Source of the DNA: AP-15 sp963735445
Lineage (GTDB): Bacteria; Pseudomonadota; Alphaproteobacteria; ATCC43930; CGMCC-115725
Direction of reading: 5' to 3'
DNA length: 64,000 nucleotides
NCBI GenBank assembly: GCA_963735445.1
Contig: CAVTLC010000010.1
Location: 62,001-126,000, forward strand
The first letter of the stretch is position 1. Every line of letters starts with the position of its first letter. The position numbers and the translations under genes were made by a program. The notes below the pieces were generated by a model. That model ran no database searches. It was not told the DNA's origin and saw only the letters and a list, made by a program, of their open reading frames with translations. Positions 28,375 through 37,318 of the stretch are shown piece after piece.

Positions 28375-29727
28375 CTAGATGTTTTCCTTTAACCAATGAC
28401 CGAGCCGTCCAAGGATCCCGTTTTGGGGACCGGGCGTGGCGCGGCGGGTGTGAGGCGCCTCGGCGCGCTCCGACAAGGCGAAATGCAGCAGTCCGGCGGC
28501 GGTCGAAAACGCCGGACCGGCGGTCGCCTCGGCGAGGCCGGCCACGCGCAACGGGCGACCCACGCGGATCTGTTTGTCGAGAATTAGCCCGGCGAATTCC
28601 CGCACCCCCTGCAACTGTGCGGCACCCCCGGTCAGGACAACGCGCCGGCCGGCTATCTTGTCGAACCCGCTGGCCTCTAGCCGGTCGCGGACGAGTTCGA
28701 ATGTCTCTTCGATGCGCGGCGCAATGATGCCGACCAGCAACGATTTCGGAACGTGATTGACGTTGCCGTCCTCGTCTTCGCCGATCTGTGGCACCGCAAT
28801 CATCTCACGTTCGTCGGTGCTCGCTGAAATTGCGGTGCCAAACAGCGTTTTCATCCGCTCGGCGTGTGCCACAGGGGTTGATAGCCCGCGGGCAATGTCG
28901 TTCGTTACATGAGATCCGCCGACCGGCACCGAATCGGCAAAAATCAGATTTCCGTCGAAGAATACGCCGATCGTGGTTGTGCCGCCGCCCATGTCGATGA
29001 CGGTTACGCCGAGGCCGATTTCGTCATCGACGAGGCAAGACAGACCCGCGGCGTACGGGCTCACGACCAGTGCCTCAACCTCGAGATGCGATCGCCCGAT
29101 TGCCGCGCTGTGGTTGCGCACTGCGGCGGCGCTCGCTGTCACGACGTTCATGTTGACGCCGAGCCGTTCGCCATACATGCCGCGCGGGTCGCGGATGCCG
29201 CGGCTGTCGTCGATCGAGAAGCCGACCGGAACCGAATGAATGATCTGACGGTCTCCCGGCTCGCGCAGCCGATAGCCGTGTTCCAGCACTCGCTGCAACT
29301 CGCTGTCGCCGATTTCGCGCCCGGCGACACCAATCTCGGCCTTGATGATGCGCGATGCGATCGAACCGCCGGATAGATTCGCCACGATATGCTGGATCAT
29401 GTCGCCAGCCATCTCTTCGGCGGCGTGCACCGCGGCCGCTACCGAAATGCTGGCGGCTTCGAGGTCGACGATGGTCCCGTTGCGCACGCCGCGTGAGAGC
29501 TGATGACCGATACCGATAATTTGCGGCCGTTCGGGGTGGGCGCGGGCGATAAAGCAGCAGACCTTGGTCGTGCCGATGTCGATCGCCGCGATCAGGGTGC
29601 CGCGTGCGCGAGGGAGCGATTTTACCGGGCGTCGCTGCCGACCCTTTGGCGGCTTGTGGCGGCCGGCCGCTTTCCGGGCGGGTTTTGTCGGCTTCTCACG
29701 TGTCCGCGCCTCTTCGATAGCGGTCAT
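28375..29727 (-). CDS. ftsA: Cell division protein FtsA
   Basis: 450 residues of the actin/HSP70 superfamily. It has the phosphate-1 motif AAIDIGTTKVCCFIA, VIDMGGGTTTIGVF, VVLTGGAAQLQGV and a C-terminal amphipathic membrane helix (GILGRLGHWLKENI). A basic N-terminal extension of about 45 residues precedes the core. FtsA anchors FtsZ to the membrane. The ATG overlaps the ftsQ stop as ATGA. Confidence 0.96.
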   Translation of the reverse strand: MTAIEEARTREKPTKPARKAAGRHKPPKGRQRRPVKSLPRARGTLIAAIDIGTTKVCCFIARAHPERPQIIGIGHQLSRGVRNGTIVDLEAASISVAAAVHAAEEMAGDMIQHIVANLSGGSIASRIIKAEIGVAGREIGDSELQRVLEHGYRLREPGDRQIIHSVPVGFSIDDSRGIRDPRGMYGERLGVNMNVVTASAAAVRNHSAAIGRSHLEVEALVVSPYAAGLSCLVDDEIGLGVTVIDMGGGTTTIGVFFDGNLIFADSVPVGGSHVTNDIARGLSTPVAHAERMKTLFGTAISASTDEREMIAVPQIGEDEDGNVNHVPKSLLVGIIAPRIEETFELVRDRLEASGFDKIAGRRVVLTGGAAQLQGVREFAGLILDKQIRVGRPLRVAGLAEATAGPAFSTAAGLLHFALSERAEAPHTRRATPGPQNGILGRLGHWLKENI

Positions 29728-30566
29728 GTGCTTTTCGCCGTCGGGCGTCCTTTCTTGGCTGGCGCCGCTTCCTTTGGCGGCTCGGGAGCAACGCGCACCA
29801 CGAGTCGATCCGGCAGGCGCATATCGATCGCCTGCACATCGCGCTGGAGGATCGCGCTGGTACGCTGCAGCCGCGCTAGATCGGCCCAGGCCGCCGCCGG
29901 ATCGTCCGATGGCAGCAGCACGTCGATCGCGTTGTCGAGACGCAGATTCCAGCGCCGCCCATCGACATCGATCGCGGCGGTCACCCGGGCGGCGAGATCT
30001 GGCTGGCTGCCGAGCATCGCTAGCAACGCGGCGGCATGGCCGGCGGCATCCTCGCCGACGACCATCGGCAATTTCGCAAACCGGTCGAGGCGGGTCACCG
30101 GAATCACCGCCCCACTGCGGTCGATCAGGTCGATCTTGCCGCCGTGCTGCCACAGCGCCATCGGCTCGCGCTCGACAAGACGGACATAGATCGTGTCCGG
30201 AAGCCGCCGTTCGATCGCCGCCGAGCGGACCCACGGCAGGCTTTCGAGTTGCCGCTTGGCGCGGGCCGGATCGACCGCAAAGATCGGGGCGCCGGGCCGC
30301 ACGCCGAGCGCGTCCAGTATCGTTTGGCGGTCGGTGGTCGCGCGGCCCTCGACCCGAATATCATTGACCCGGAGACCGAAGGCGCCGCTTGCTTCAAGCA
30401 GGCGCGCCGAAGCACTGGCGAATATCGTTCCGCTGTTAGGCGCGCGATGGATCTGCGCCGCGAGAAAGGCGCCGGCCGCGAGAACCAGCGGAACTGCGAT
30501 CCAGAAGAGACCGCGGCGCAGCCATGGCAGCCAAGCGCGGTGCTGCCGCCGCGCTCGGGGGTTCAT
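29724..30566 (-). CDS. ftsQ: Cell division protein FtsQ
   Basis: 280 residues: a short basic cytoplasmic N-terminus, one membrane helix (LFWIAVPLVLAAGAFLAA), then a POTRA domain (LRVNDIRVEGRATTDRQTILDALG) and the FtsQ beta domain (LPDTIYVRLVEREPMALWQ). FtsQ bridges early and late division proteins through FtsB/FtsL. The ATG at 30566 overlaps the ddl stop as ATGA, which favours it over in-frame ATGs at 30575 and 30596. Confidence 0.93.
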   Translation of the reverse strand: MNPRARRQHRAWLPWLRRGLFWIAVPLVLAAGAFLAAQIHRAPNSGTIFASASARLLEASGAFGLRVNDIRVEGRATTDRQTILDALGVRPGAPIFAVDPARAKRQLESLPWVRSAAIERRLPDTIYVRLVEREPMALWQHGGKIDLIDRSGAVIPVTRLDRFAKLPMVVGEDAAGHAAALLAMLGSQPDLAARVTAAIDVDGRRWNLRLDNAIDVLLPSDDPAAAWADLARLQRTSAILQRDVQAIDMRLPDRLVVRVAPEPPKEAAPAKKGRPTAKST

Positions 30567-31483
30567 TCCCCGCATGCGGCGTTCTCGACGATCCACGCAA
30601 CCAATTTGTCAAAGCTAATCCCGGCGTTGCGGGCGATGTCGGGGACCAAGGAGGTCGGCGTCATGCCGGGCTGGGTGTTTACTTCCAGCAAATAGATCCG
30701 GCCATCGCCGTCGGGTGTATCGTCATATCGCAAATCCGCTCGGCTTATGCCGCGGCAGCCCAGTGCGATATGGGCGCGCAATCCAATCTCGAGCGCCTCG
30801 CTATAAATCCGCGGCGGTATCGGCGCCGGGACCAGATGGTCGGAGCCGCCCTCGGCATATTTTGCCGTGTAATCGTAAAAGCTGCCGCGGGGGACGATCT
30901 CGCATACACCGAGGGCGCGATCGCCCATAACCGCGACGGTCAGTTCACGGCCGGGGATAAAGCGCTCGACCATGATCTCGACGCCGAAATCCCAGCTCGC
31001 CAAATCTTCTCGCCAGGAATTGTCGCCGATGCGGACGATGCGGACGCCGACGCTCGATCCCTGATTGGTCGGCTTGACCACAAACGGGGCCGGCATCGGA
31101 TCTTCCAGGGCGAGTTCCTCGCGATCGGCCAAGGTTCCGTCGACGACCGGCAGGCCGGCCGCGCGAAATACGGTCTTGGCGGTCGGCTTGTGCATCGCGA
31201 GCGCGGACGCCAAAACCCCGGAATGGGTATAAGGGATGCGCAGCATCTCAAAGACGGCCTGTAAGGTGCCGTCCTCGCCGCCAATCCCATGCAACGCGTT
31301 AAAGATCACATCCGGACGCGGATCGAGCGCCCGCAGCAGCGCTGAAAGATCCCGCTCGACATCGATCGCCTTTACCCGATAGCCGAGGTCGACAAGCGCT
31401 TTGGCGCATTCCCGACCGCTCGAAAGTGATACCTCCCGCTCGGGCGACCAGCCTCCCATCAGCAAAGCGACGGTTTTGTTCAT
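30563..31483 (-). CDS. ddl: D-alanine–D-alanine ligase
   Basis: 306 residues with an ATP-grasp fold. It has MGGWSPEREVSLSSG, HGIGGEDGTLQAVFEMLRIPYTHSG, VKPTNQGSSVGV, and EVNTQPGMTPTSLVP. It joins two D-alanines for the peptidoglycan stem peptide. Its start overlaps the murB stop as ATGA. Confidence 0.97.
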   Translation of the reverse strand: MNKTVALLMGGWSPEREVSLSSGRECAKALVDLGYRVKAIDVERDLSALLRALDPRPDVIFNALHGIGGEDGTLQAVFEMLRIPYTHSGVLASALAMHKPTAKTVFRAAGLPVVDGTLADREELALEDPMPAPFVVKPTNQGSSVGVRIVRIGDNSWREDLASWDFGVEIMVERFIPGRELTVAVMGDRALGVCEIVPRGSFYDYTAKYAEGGSDHLVPAPIPPRIYSEALEIGLRAHIALGCRGISRADLRYDDTPDGDGRIYLLEVNTQPGMTPTSLVPDIARNAGISFDKLVAWIVENAACGE

Positions 31484-32449
31484 GGCCTACTCTCACCCGA
31501 AGGATCTGGCACGGTCTCGAGGCCCGCGAGGGCGCGTCCGACCCGGCGGATTTCCCATTCGAGCAGGATGCCCGAGTTCTCGAAAACCCGGCGCCTCACC
31601 TCCTCGCCAAGGCCTTCGATATCGGCGGCGGTAGCATTGCCGGAATTGATCAGAAAATTGGTGTGTTTCGGAGAAACCAAGGCGCCGCCGCGCCGCAAGC
31701 CGCGACAGCCGGCAGCGTCGATCAGCCGCCACGCCAAATCGCCAGCCGGGTTACGGAATGTCGAGCCGCCGGTGCGGGAACGGATCGGCTGGCTCGCTTC
31801 GCGTGCGCTGCGAATCTCGGCCATTCGGTCTTGCGATCGCCTCGGGGTCGTCGCGGTCGCCGCGCAGCCGGGCGGCGACAAAGATCCAGCCGGGATCGAC
31901 CGCGCAATGGCGGTAAGAAAACCGCATCGCGTCCGCCTTTATTACGTGCTCGCGCCCGGCGCGGTCGAGTGCGGTTGCCGAAACCAAGACGTCCTCGACT
32001 TCGCGGCCATAGGCGCCGGCATTCATCCGCAGCCCGCCCCCGACAGTGCCCGGAATACCGGAGAAAAACTCAAGACCGGCAATGCCCGATCGAGCCGCGA
32101 ACAGCGCGACGTTCAGATGCAACGTGGCGGCGCCGGCAACGATTTCGTCTCCCTCGGCTGCTAAGTTGCGAAAGCCATGACCGAGGCGGATCGTGACCCC
32201 GGGGATCCCACCGTCGCGCACCAGCGTGTTGGCGCCGCCGCCGATCACTGTGAGCGGGATTGTCTCAGGTAGAGCCGCGAGAAAGGCGGCGAGATCGTCG
32301 CCGTCCGCCGGCTCGAACAATATGTCGGCGAGGCCGCCGGCGCCAAACCAGGTATGCCGGCCGACCGGTGCGTTCGCTGTCAATTTGCCGCGCGCCGATG
32401 GCAAGGTTGAGGTTGGCGTCAACAACGAGACAGCCGGCGATGGGCTCAT
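31480..32449 (-). CDS. murB: UDP-N-acetylenolpyruvoylglucosamine reductase MurB, one frameshift
   Basis: The N-terminal block has the FAD-binding signature TWFGAGGLADILFEP, VIGGGANTLVRDGG and SGIPGTVGGGLRMNAGAYG. The C-terminal block carries QPIRSRTGGSTFRNP (catalytic serine region) and HTNFLINSGNATA. The frame breaks near 31825–31832, where one extra C must be dropped to read AIARRMAEIRSA. The repaired length of about 322 residues is normal. MurB reduces enolpyruvyl-UDP-GlcNAc with NADPH. As no other murB is seen and the gene is essential, a sequence error is likelier than inactivation. Confidence 0.93.
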
Positions 32450-33870
32450 CCGGCCGCTCTCCGCCGCGTCACGGCGGTAAGATCACCCGGCAGGCTGTTG
32501 GCCCAGCCGGTGATCGACCCGGCGCCAAGGCACACGACCATATCGCCGGGCTGCGCCAGCTCGGCGATGATGGGCGCCAAGTCGCGAGGTTCGCCGAGGG
32601 GACGCACGTTGCGATGGCCATGCTCGGTCAACCCGGCGACGATCGCATCGCGGCTGACACCTTCGATCGGATCCTCGCCCGCGGCGTAGATATCGGCGAC
32701 GAGGACAATGTCGGCGTCGTTGAAGCAGGTGCAAAAATCATCGAACAGGTGCGAGACCCGGGAATAGCGATGCGGTTGCACGACCGCGATCACCTTTCCC
32801 GACACGATCGCGCGTGCCGCTTTTAGCACCGCGGCAATCTCGACCGGATGATGCCCGTAATCATCGATGATCGGAACGCCGTTCCACTCGCCGGTCTTGG
32901 TAAAGCGACGCTTGACACCTTTGAAATTACGCAATGCCGAGCGCAGCGCCTCGTCGCCGAGCCCGAGCGCTTCCGAAACCGCTGCCGCCGCCAGCGAGTT
33001 TTGCACATTGTGGCGGCCAAACATCGGCAGATACAGATCGGAGATCGTCCGCCCGCTGTCGGACGGGGCATCGGCAACAACGATGTCAAAGCGGGCCCCG
33101 TCGCGGCCGAGCCGCAGATCGACAGCTCGAATGTCGGCCTGCGGGCTCAGCCCATAGGTCAAGACGCGGCGGTCGGATAATCGCGGGATCATCCCTTGCA
33201 CGACCGGATGGTCGATGCACAGCGCGGCAAACCCGTAAAACGGAATGTTGCCGACAAACGTTTCGAATGCTTGCCGCAGCGTGTCGAAGCTGCCGTAAAA
33301 GTCGAGATGCTCGGGATCGATATTGGTGACGACCGCGCCCGTCGCCGGCAGCCGGGTGAACGTGCCGTCGCTCTCATCGGCTTCGACCACCATCCAATCA
33401 CCAGCGCCGAGCCGGGTATTGGTCCCGTATGCGTTGATGATGCCGCCATTGATCACAGTCGGATCGAGTTGGGCGGTTTCGAGCAATGCCCCGATCATCG
33501 ACGTTGTCGTTGTCTTGCCGTGGGTGCCGGCGATTGCCACCGACCATCTGAGACGCATCAACTCGCCCAGCATTTCGGCTCGGCGGACAACCGGCAATCG
33601 GCGGGCGCGAGCGGCGGTAATTTCGGGGTTGTCGGCATGCACGGCGGAGGAGATCACCACCACCTCGGCGGCCCCGAGATTGCCTGCGTCGTGGCCAACC
33701 GAGACTGGGATCCCGAGATCGATCAGGCGACGGACATTGGCGCCGTCGGCGAGGTCGCTCCCTTGCACCCGGTAGCCGAGATTGTGCAATACCTCGGCGA
33801 TCCCGCTCATGCCGATACCGCCGATCCCGACAAAATGCAGCGGGCCGATATTGAGCGGCAGCGCCCTCAT
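32446..33870 (-). CDS. murC: UDP-N-acetylmuramate–L-alanine ligase MurC
   Basis: 474 residues. It has an N-terminal Rossmann motif (HFVGIGGIGMSGIAEVL), the ATP loop AGTHGKTTTTSMIG, EADESDGTF, and DDYGHHPVEIAAVL. It adds the first stem-peptide residue. The ATG at 33870 forms an ATGA overlap with murG; the upstream open frame is not protein-like. murB overlaps its stop in the same way. Confidence 0.97.
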   Translation of the reverse strand: MRALPLNIGPLHFVGIGGIGMSGIAEVLHNLGYRVQGSDLADGANVRRLIDLGIPVSVGHDAGNLGAAEVVVISSAVHADNPEITAARARRLPVVRRAEMLGELMRLRWSVAIAGTHGKTTTTSMIGALLETAQLDPTVINGGIINAYGTNTRLGAGDWMVVEADESDGTFTRLPATGAVVTNIDPEHLDFYGSFDTLRQAFETFVGNIPFYGFAALCIDHPVVQGMIPRLSDRRVLTYGLSPQADIRAVDLRLGRDGARFDIVVADAPSDSGRTISDLYLPMFGRHNVQNSLAAAAVSEALGLGDEALRSALRNFKGVKRRFTKTGEWNGVPIIDDYGHHPVEIAAVLKAARAIVSGKVIAVVQPHRYSRVSHLFDDFCTCFNDADIVLVADIYAAGEDPIEGVSRDAIVAGLTEHGHRNVRPLGEPRDLAPIIAELAQPGDMVVCLGAGSITGWANSLPGDLTAVTRRRAAG

Positions 33871-34982
33871 GCCGCGCACTCCTGCAACGCAGCGCGGGGC
33901 TCCAGCGCCAATGCCAACGATGCAAGATCGTGGGCCGCGTCGCGCCGTCCGAATGCCGCGGCGTGCTGCGCCATCAGGCTCAATGCCGGGCCATCGGCAA
34001 ACATTTTTTCGAGATCGGCGGCAAGCCCTTCGACGCGCAATTCCGATTGCGCAATAAGCCGAGCGCCGCCGGCAGCGGCAATCGCGCGGGCATTGGCGGT
34101 TTGGTGATCGTCGGTGGCGTAAGGATAAGGAATAAGCACTGCCGGCCGGCCGACTGCCGTCAGCTCGGCGATGGTTGAAGCGCCGGCGCGGCAAATGACG
34201 AGGTGAGCGCGTGCGAGCCGCTGCGGGACATCGGAAAAAAAGTCCTCGACCTGGGCAGTGATCCCGGCTTTCGCGTAAGCCTCGACCACCATTACGTGAT
34301 CTTCAGGGCGGGCTTGCTGGCTGACTCGCAGCCGTTCGCGCAATGGTTTCGGCAATATCGCGAGGGCGGCGGGCACTACATCTCCGAGAATATGAGCCCC
34401 TTGGCTGCCGCCGAGGATCAATAGTTCGATCGGCTGGTCGGGTCCGGGCGGAGCATAGGGAACGGCGCCGAGGGCGAGTACTGCCGCCCGGACCGGATTT
34501 CCGGTGTGGACCGCGCGGGCGCGGTCGGCTGACCGCAGCCTCTTTGTGTCGGGAAACCCGGTGGCGATGCCCCGGACGAGCGGAGCCAATAGCCGGTTGG
34601 CGCGACCAAGAACGGCATTCTGCTCGTGGATCAGCGTCGGCAACCCGAGCGAGACTGCAGCGAGCATTGTCGGCAGGGATGGATAACCGCCAAAGCCGAT
34701 GACCGCTGCGGGCGCGAGCCGGCGCAACAGCCGGCGGGATTGCAAGGCCCCCGCTGACAGTGCGGCTAGGCCTTGGGCAGTGCGCACCAAGCCTTTTTCG
34801 ATCCGGGCGACCTTGAGATGGGTGACCTCAATGCCGGGGAGGTTGGCGGCGAAGCCCTCGACGCGCGAATCGGTCAAGAGCCGCACTTGTCGGCCATGCG
34901 CGACCAGTTCTGCGGCCAATGCCTCGGCTGGAAACAGATGGCCGCCAGTTCCGCCGGCAGCGAGGACGAACGGAGCGCTCAC
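33867..34982 (-). CDS. murG: UDP-GlcNAc–lipid I GlcNAc transferase MurG
   Basis: 371 residues with a GT-B fold. It has the glycine-rich AAGGTGGHLFPAEALA, IGFGGYPSLPTMLAA, HEQNAVLGRANRLL, LGGSQGA, and CRAGASTIAELTAVGRPAVLIPYP. It makes lipid II at the inner membrane face. The GTG start overlaps the ftsW stop as GTGA. Confidence 0.97.
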   Translation of the reverse strand: MSAPFVLAAGGTGGHLFPAEALAAELVAHGRQVRLLTDSRVEGFAANLPGIEVTHLKVARIEKGLVRTAQGLAALSAGALQSRRLLRRLAPAAVIGFGGYPSLPTMLAAVSLGLPTLIHEQNAVLGRANRLLAPLVRGIATGFPDTKRLRSADRARAVHTGNPVRAAVLALGAVPYAPPGPDQPIELLILGGSQGAHILGDVVPAALAILPKPLRERLRVSQQARPEDHVMVVEAYAKAGITAQVEDFFSDVPQRLARAHLVICRAGASTIAELTAVGRPAVLIPYPYATDDHQTANARAIAAAGGARLIAQSELRVEGLAADLEKMFADGPALSLMAQHAAAFGRRDAAHDLASLALALEPRAALQECAA

Positions 34983-36097
34983 AGAGCGCTGCCTGCAAGC
35001 CGCCGGCGGGTCAGCGCCAGCATCATTCCCATCCCCATACCAAGCGCCAGCATCGAGGAGCCGCCATACGACAAAAACGGCAACGTCATCCCTTTGGTCG
35101 GCATCATGTGCAAAGTCGAGGCCATGTTGATGACCGCCTGCAATCCGAACTGCACCAACAGACCGGACGCGGACAGCAACACAAACAAACTGCCTTCTTG
35201 GGATAGCCGTGAGAAACCGCGCATCACGACAAAAGCAAAGAGCCCGACCACGGCCAGGCAGACAATAAGCCCAAACTCCTCACCTGCGACGGCGAACACA
35301 AAATCCGCATGCGCATCGGGCAATACGTATTTTATTGTTCCTTCGCCCGGACCACGGCCCCAAAGACCGCCATTGGCAAAGGCTTCCAGCGAACGGTTGA
35401 CTTGGTAACTATCACCCGCGGCGGGATTCAGGAAATGATCGACCCGCACTCTGACATGCGGCACAAAGTTATAAGCGCTGACGAGCGCGCCAATCCCAGT
35501 CAAACCAAACAGGATTACCCAGTAAAGACGTAATCCCGCCATGTAGAACTGCCCGACCCAGACGACGACGACCACCGCCGCCATGCCGATATCGGGTTGC
35601 GCGATCAACATCGCGACGATCAGCAACAGCAGCGCCAGCGCGATCAGATTGCCGGGAAATCCCCGCTTCAGCTTTTGCTCCGAGAACAGCCAGGCGGTGA
35701 CAACGGCAAAGCACGGTTTAACAAATTCGGAAGGCTGCAGCGACAGGAGCGGCAGGTTGATCCAGCGCCGTGCGCCTTTGATCTCAGAGCCGACAACGAG
35801 CGTCATCGCCAATAAAACGAGCCCCACCGTAAAGACAATAATAGCAATACGGCGTACCGTGCGTGGGGTCTGTAAAGAGATGAGCCACATCAGCCCGATC
35901 GTAAACGGCAGCAAGCTGAGATAGCGGCGTATAAAATGCCCGCCATCATAGCCGATGCGCTGTGCAACGGCGGGGCTCGCCGCTAGACACATGACCACCC
36001 CAAAACCCATCAGCAGGCAAAGCGCGGCGAGGCTCCATCGGTCGATGGTCCACCACCAGCGCGCCACCGGGCTCTGGTCAATGCGGGCGAACCTCAT
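34979..36097 (-). CDS. ftsW: Peptidoglycan glycosyltransferase FtsW
   Basis: 372 residues of the SEDS family, about ten membrane segments. It has RRWINLPLLSLQPSEFVKP (containing the catalytic-region aspect of the family), AQPDIGMAAV, and GLTLPFLSYGGSS-type ending (KGMTLPFLSYGGSSMLAL). It polymerises septal glycan with FtsI. The ATG at 36097 has GAGGA 9 bases upstream. It directly follows mraY; murD, normally between them, is absent. Confidence 0.96.
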   Translation of the reverse strand: MRFARIDQSPVARWWWTIDRWSLAALCLLMGFGVVMCLAASPAVAQRIGYDGGHFIRRYLSLLPFTIGLMWLISLQTPRTVRRIAIIVFTVGLVLLAMTLVVGSEIKGARRWINLPLLSLQPSEFVKPCFAVVTAWLFSEQKLKRGFPGNLIALALLLLIVAMLIAQPDIGMAAVVVVVWVGQFYMAGLRLYWVILFGLTGIGALVSAYNFVPHVRVRVDHFLNPAAGDSYQVNRSLEAFANGGLWGRGPGEGTIKYVLPDAHADFVFAVAGEEFGLIVCLAVVGLFAFVVMRGFSRLSQEGSLFVLLSASGLLVQFGLQAVINMASTLHMMPTKGMTLPFLSYGGSSMLALGMGMGMMLALTRRRLAGSAL

Positions 36098-36225
36098 GCG
36101 GTTTGGTCCTCGCCGCGCGGAGGCGCCATGCTGACGGCTCTCCACCTAAGGGTTAAACAGCATATCTTGTTACGATGGCGGGGCCTAGCTACTAATTGGG
36201 CGATCCCCAAGATGAGCATTGGCCG
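36098..36225. other. mraY–ftsW junction lacking murD
   Basis: Only 128 bases separate the mraY stop from the ftsW start. No remnant of a Mur ligase could be read in any frame. Confidence 0.7.
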
Positions 36226-37314
36226 TCACCGCAGTTTCAATGTGGCCAACCCGGCGATCGCGAGGATCGAAGCGATGATCCAAAAGCGGATGACGATGGT
36301 CGGCTCCTCCCAGCCTTTTTGCTCGAAATGATGGTGCAGCGGCGCCATTCGGAAGACACGTCGCCCGGTCATCTTGAAGCTGGCGACTTGAACGATCACC
36401 GAACTCGCTTCGAGCACAAACAGACCGCCGATGATCGCGAGCACCAGCTCATGTTTGGTGACAACACTGATCGCGCCGAGGGCGCCGCCGATTGCCAGCG
36501 ACCCGGTATCGCCCATAAAGACCATTGCCGGCGGCGCGTTGAACCACAGAAACCCGAGGCTCGCTCCAACCATCGCCCCGCAAAACACGGTCAATTCGCC
36601 GGCGCCGGGCACATGATGGATCTGCAGATAATTGGCGAAAATCGAATTGCCGACCAAATAGGCAATGAACCCGAAGCACCCTGCGGCGATCATCCCCGGC
36701 ACGATCGCCAGCCCGTCGAGGCCATCGGTCAGGTTGACCGCGTTTGACGCGCCGATGATGACAAAAATCGCGAACGGCACAAACAGACCGTCCAGCGGGA
36801 TCAGGAGGGTTTTAAAAAACGGCACCGCCAAGGTGTTGGCGAGCGGCGCCGGGCTGACGTGATGGATCGCAATGCAGGCAATTGCGCCAACGCCGATTTC
36901 GAGCACGATCTTGGTCGTGCCGGCGAGGCCGCGATGCGAATTGCTGGTCAGCTTTTGATAATCGTCAAAAAAGCCGATCAACCCGAAGCCGACCGTGACC
37001 AAGAGCACAATCCAGACATACGGATTGGCCAAATCCGCCCATAGCAGCGTGGCCACGGTGAGCGCCAGCAAGATCAGGAAGCCGCCCATCGTCGGCGTCC
37101 CTTTCTTGCGGACCAAATGGCCGGCGGGACCGTCGATCCGGATCGGCTGACCGTTGGTCTGCTTTGAGCGCAGCCAGCTGATCAGCGGGCGGCCAAAAAC
37201 AAAGCTGATCAACAGCGCCGTAACAACCGCACCCCCCGACCTAAAGGTGATGTAGCGGAACAGGTTGAATGCCTGAAAGTGATCCGCGAGCGGGAACAGC
37301 AGCGCATACAGCAT
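36226..37314 (-). CDS. mraY: Phospho-N-acetylmuramoyl-pentapeptide transferase MraY
   Basis: 362 residues, ten membrane segments. It has GTPTMGGFLIL, GFFDDYQKL, ASNAVNLTDGLDGLA (catalytic aspartates), GDTGSLAIGGALG and the histidine-rich FRMAPLHHHFEQKGW. It makes lipid I. The ATG at 37314 (MLYALLFPLADHF) matches the family start; an in-frame start 48 bases upstream would overlap murF. Confidence 0.97.
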   Translation of the reverse strand: MLYALLFPLADHFQAFNLFRYITFRSGGAVVTALLISFVFGRPLISWLRSKQTNGQPIRIDGPAGHLVRKKGTPTMGGFLILLALTVATLLWADLANPYVWIVLLVTVGFGLIGFFDDYQKLTSNSHRGLAGTTKIVLEIGVGAIACIAIHHVSPAPLANTLAVPFFKTLLIPLDGLFVPFAIFVIIGASNAVNLTDGLDGLAIVPGMIAAGCFGFIAYLVGNSIFANYLQIHHVPGAGELTVFCGAMVGASLGFLWFNAPPAMVFMGDTGSLAIGGALGAISVVTKHELVLAIIGGLFVLEASSVIVQVASFKMTGRRVFRMAPLHHHFEQKGWEEPTIVIRFWIIASILAIAGLATLKLR

Positions 37315-37318
37315 CGCT

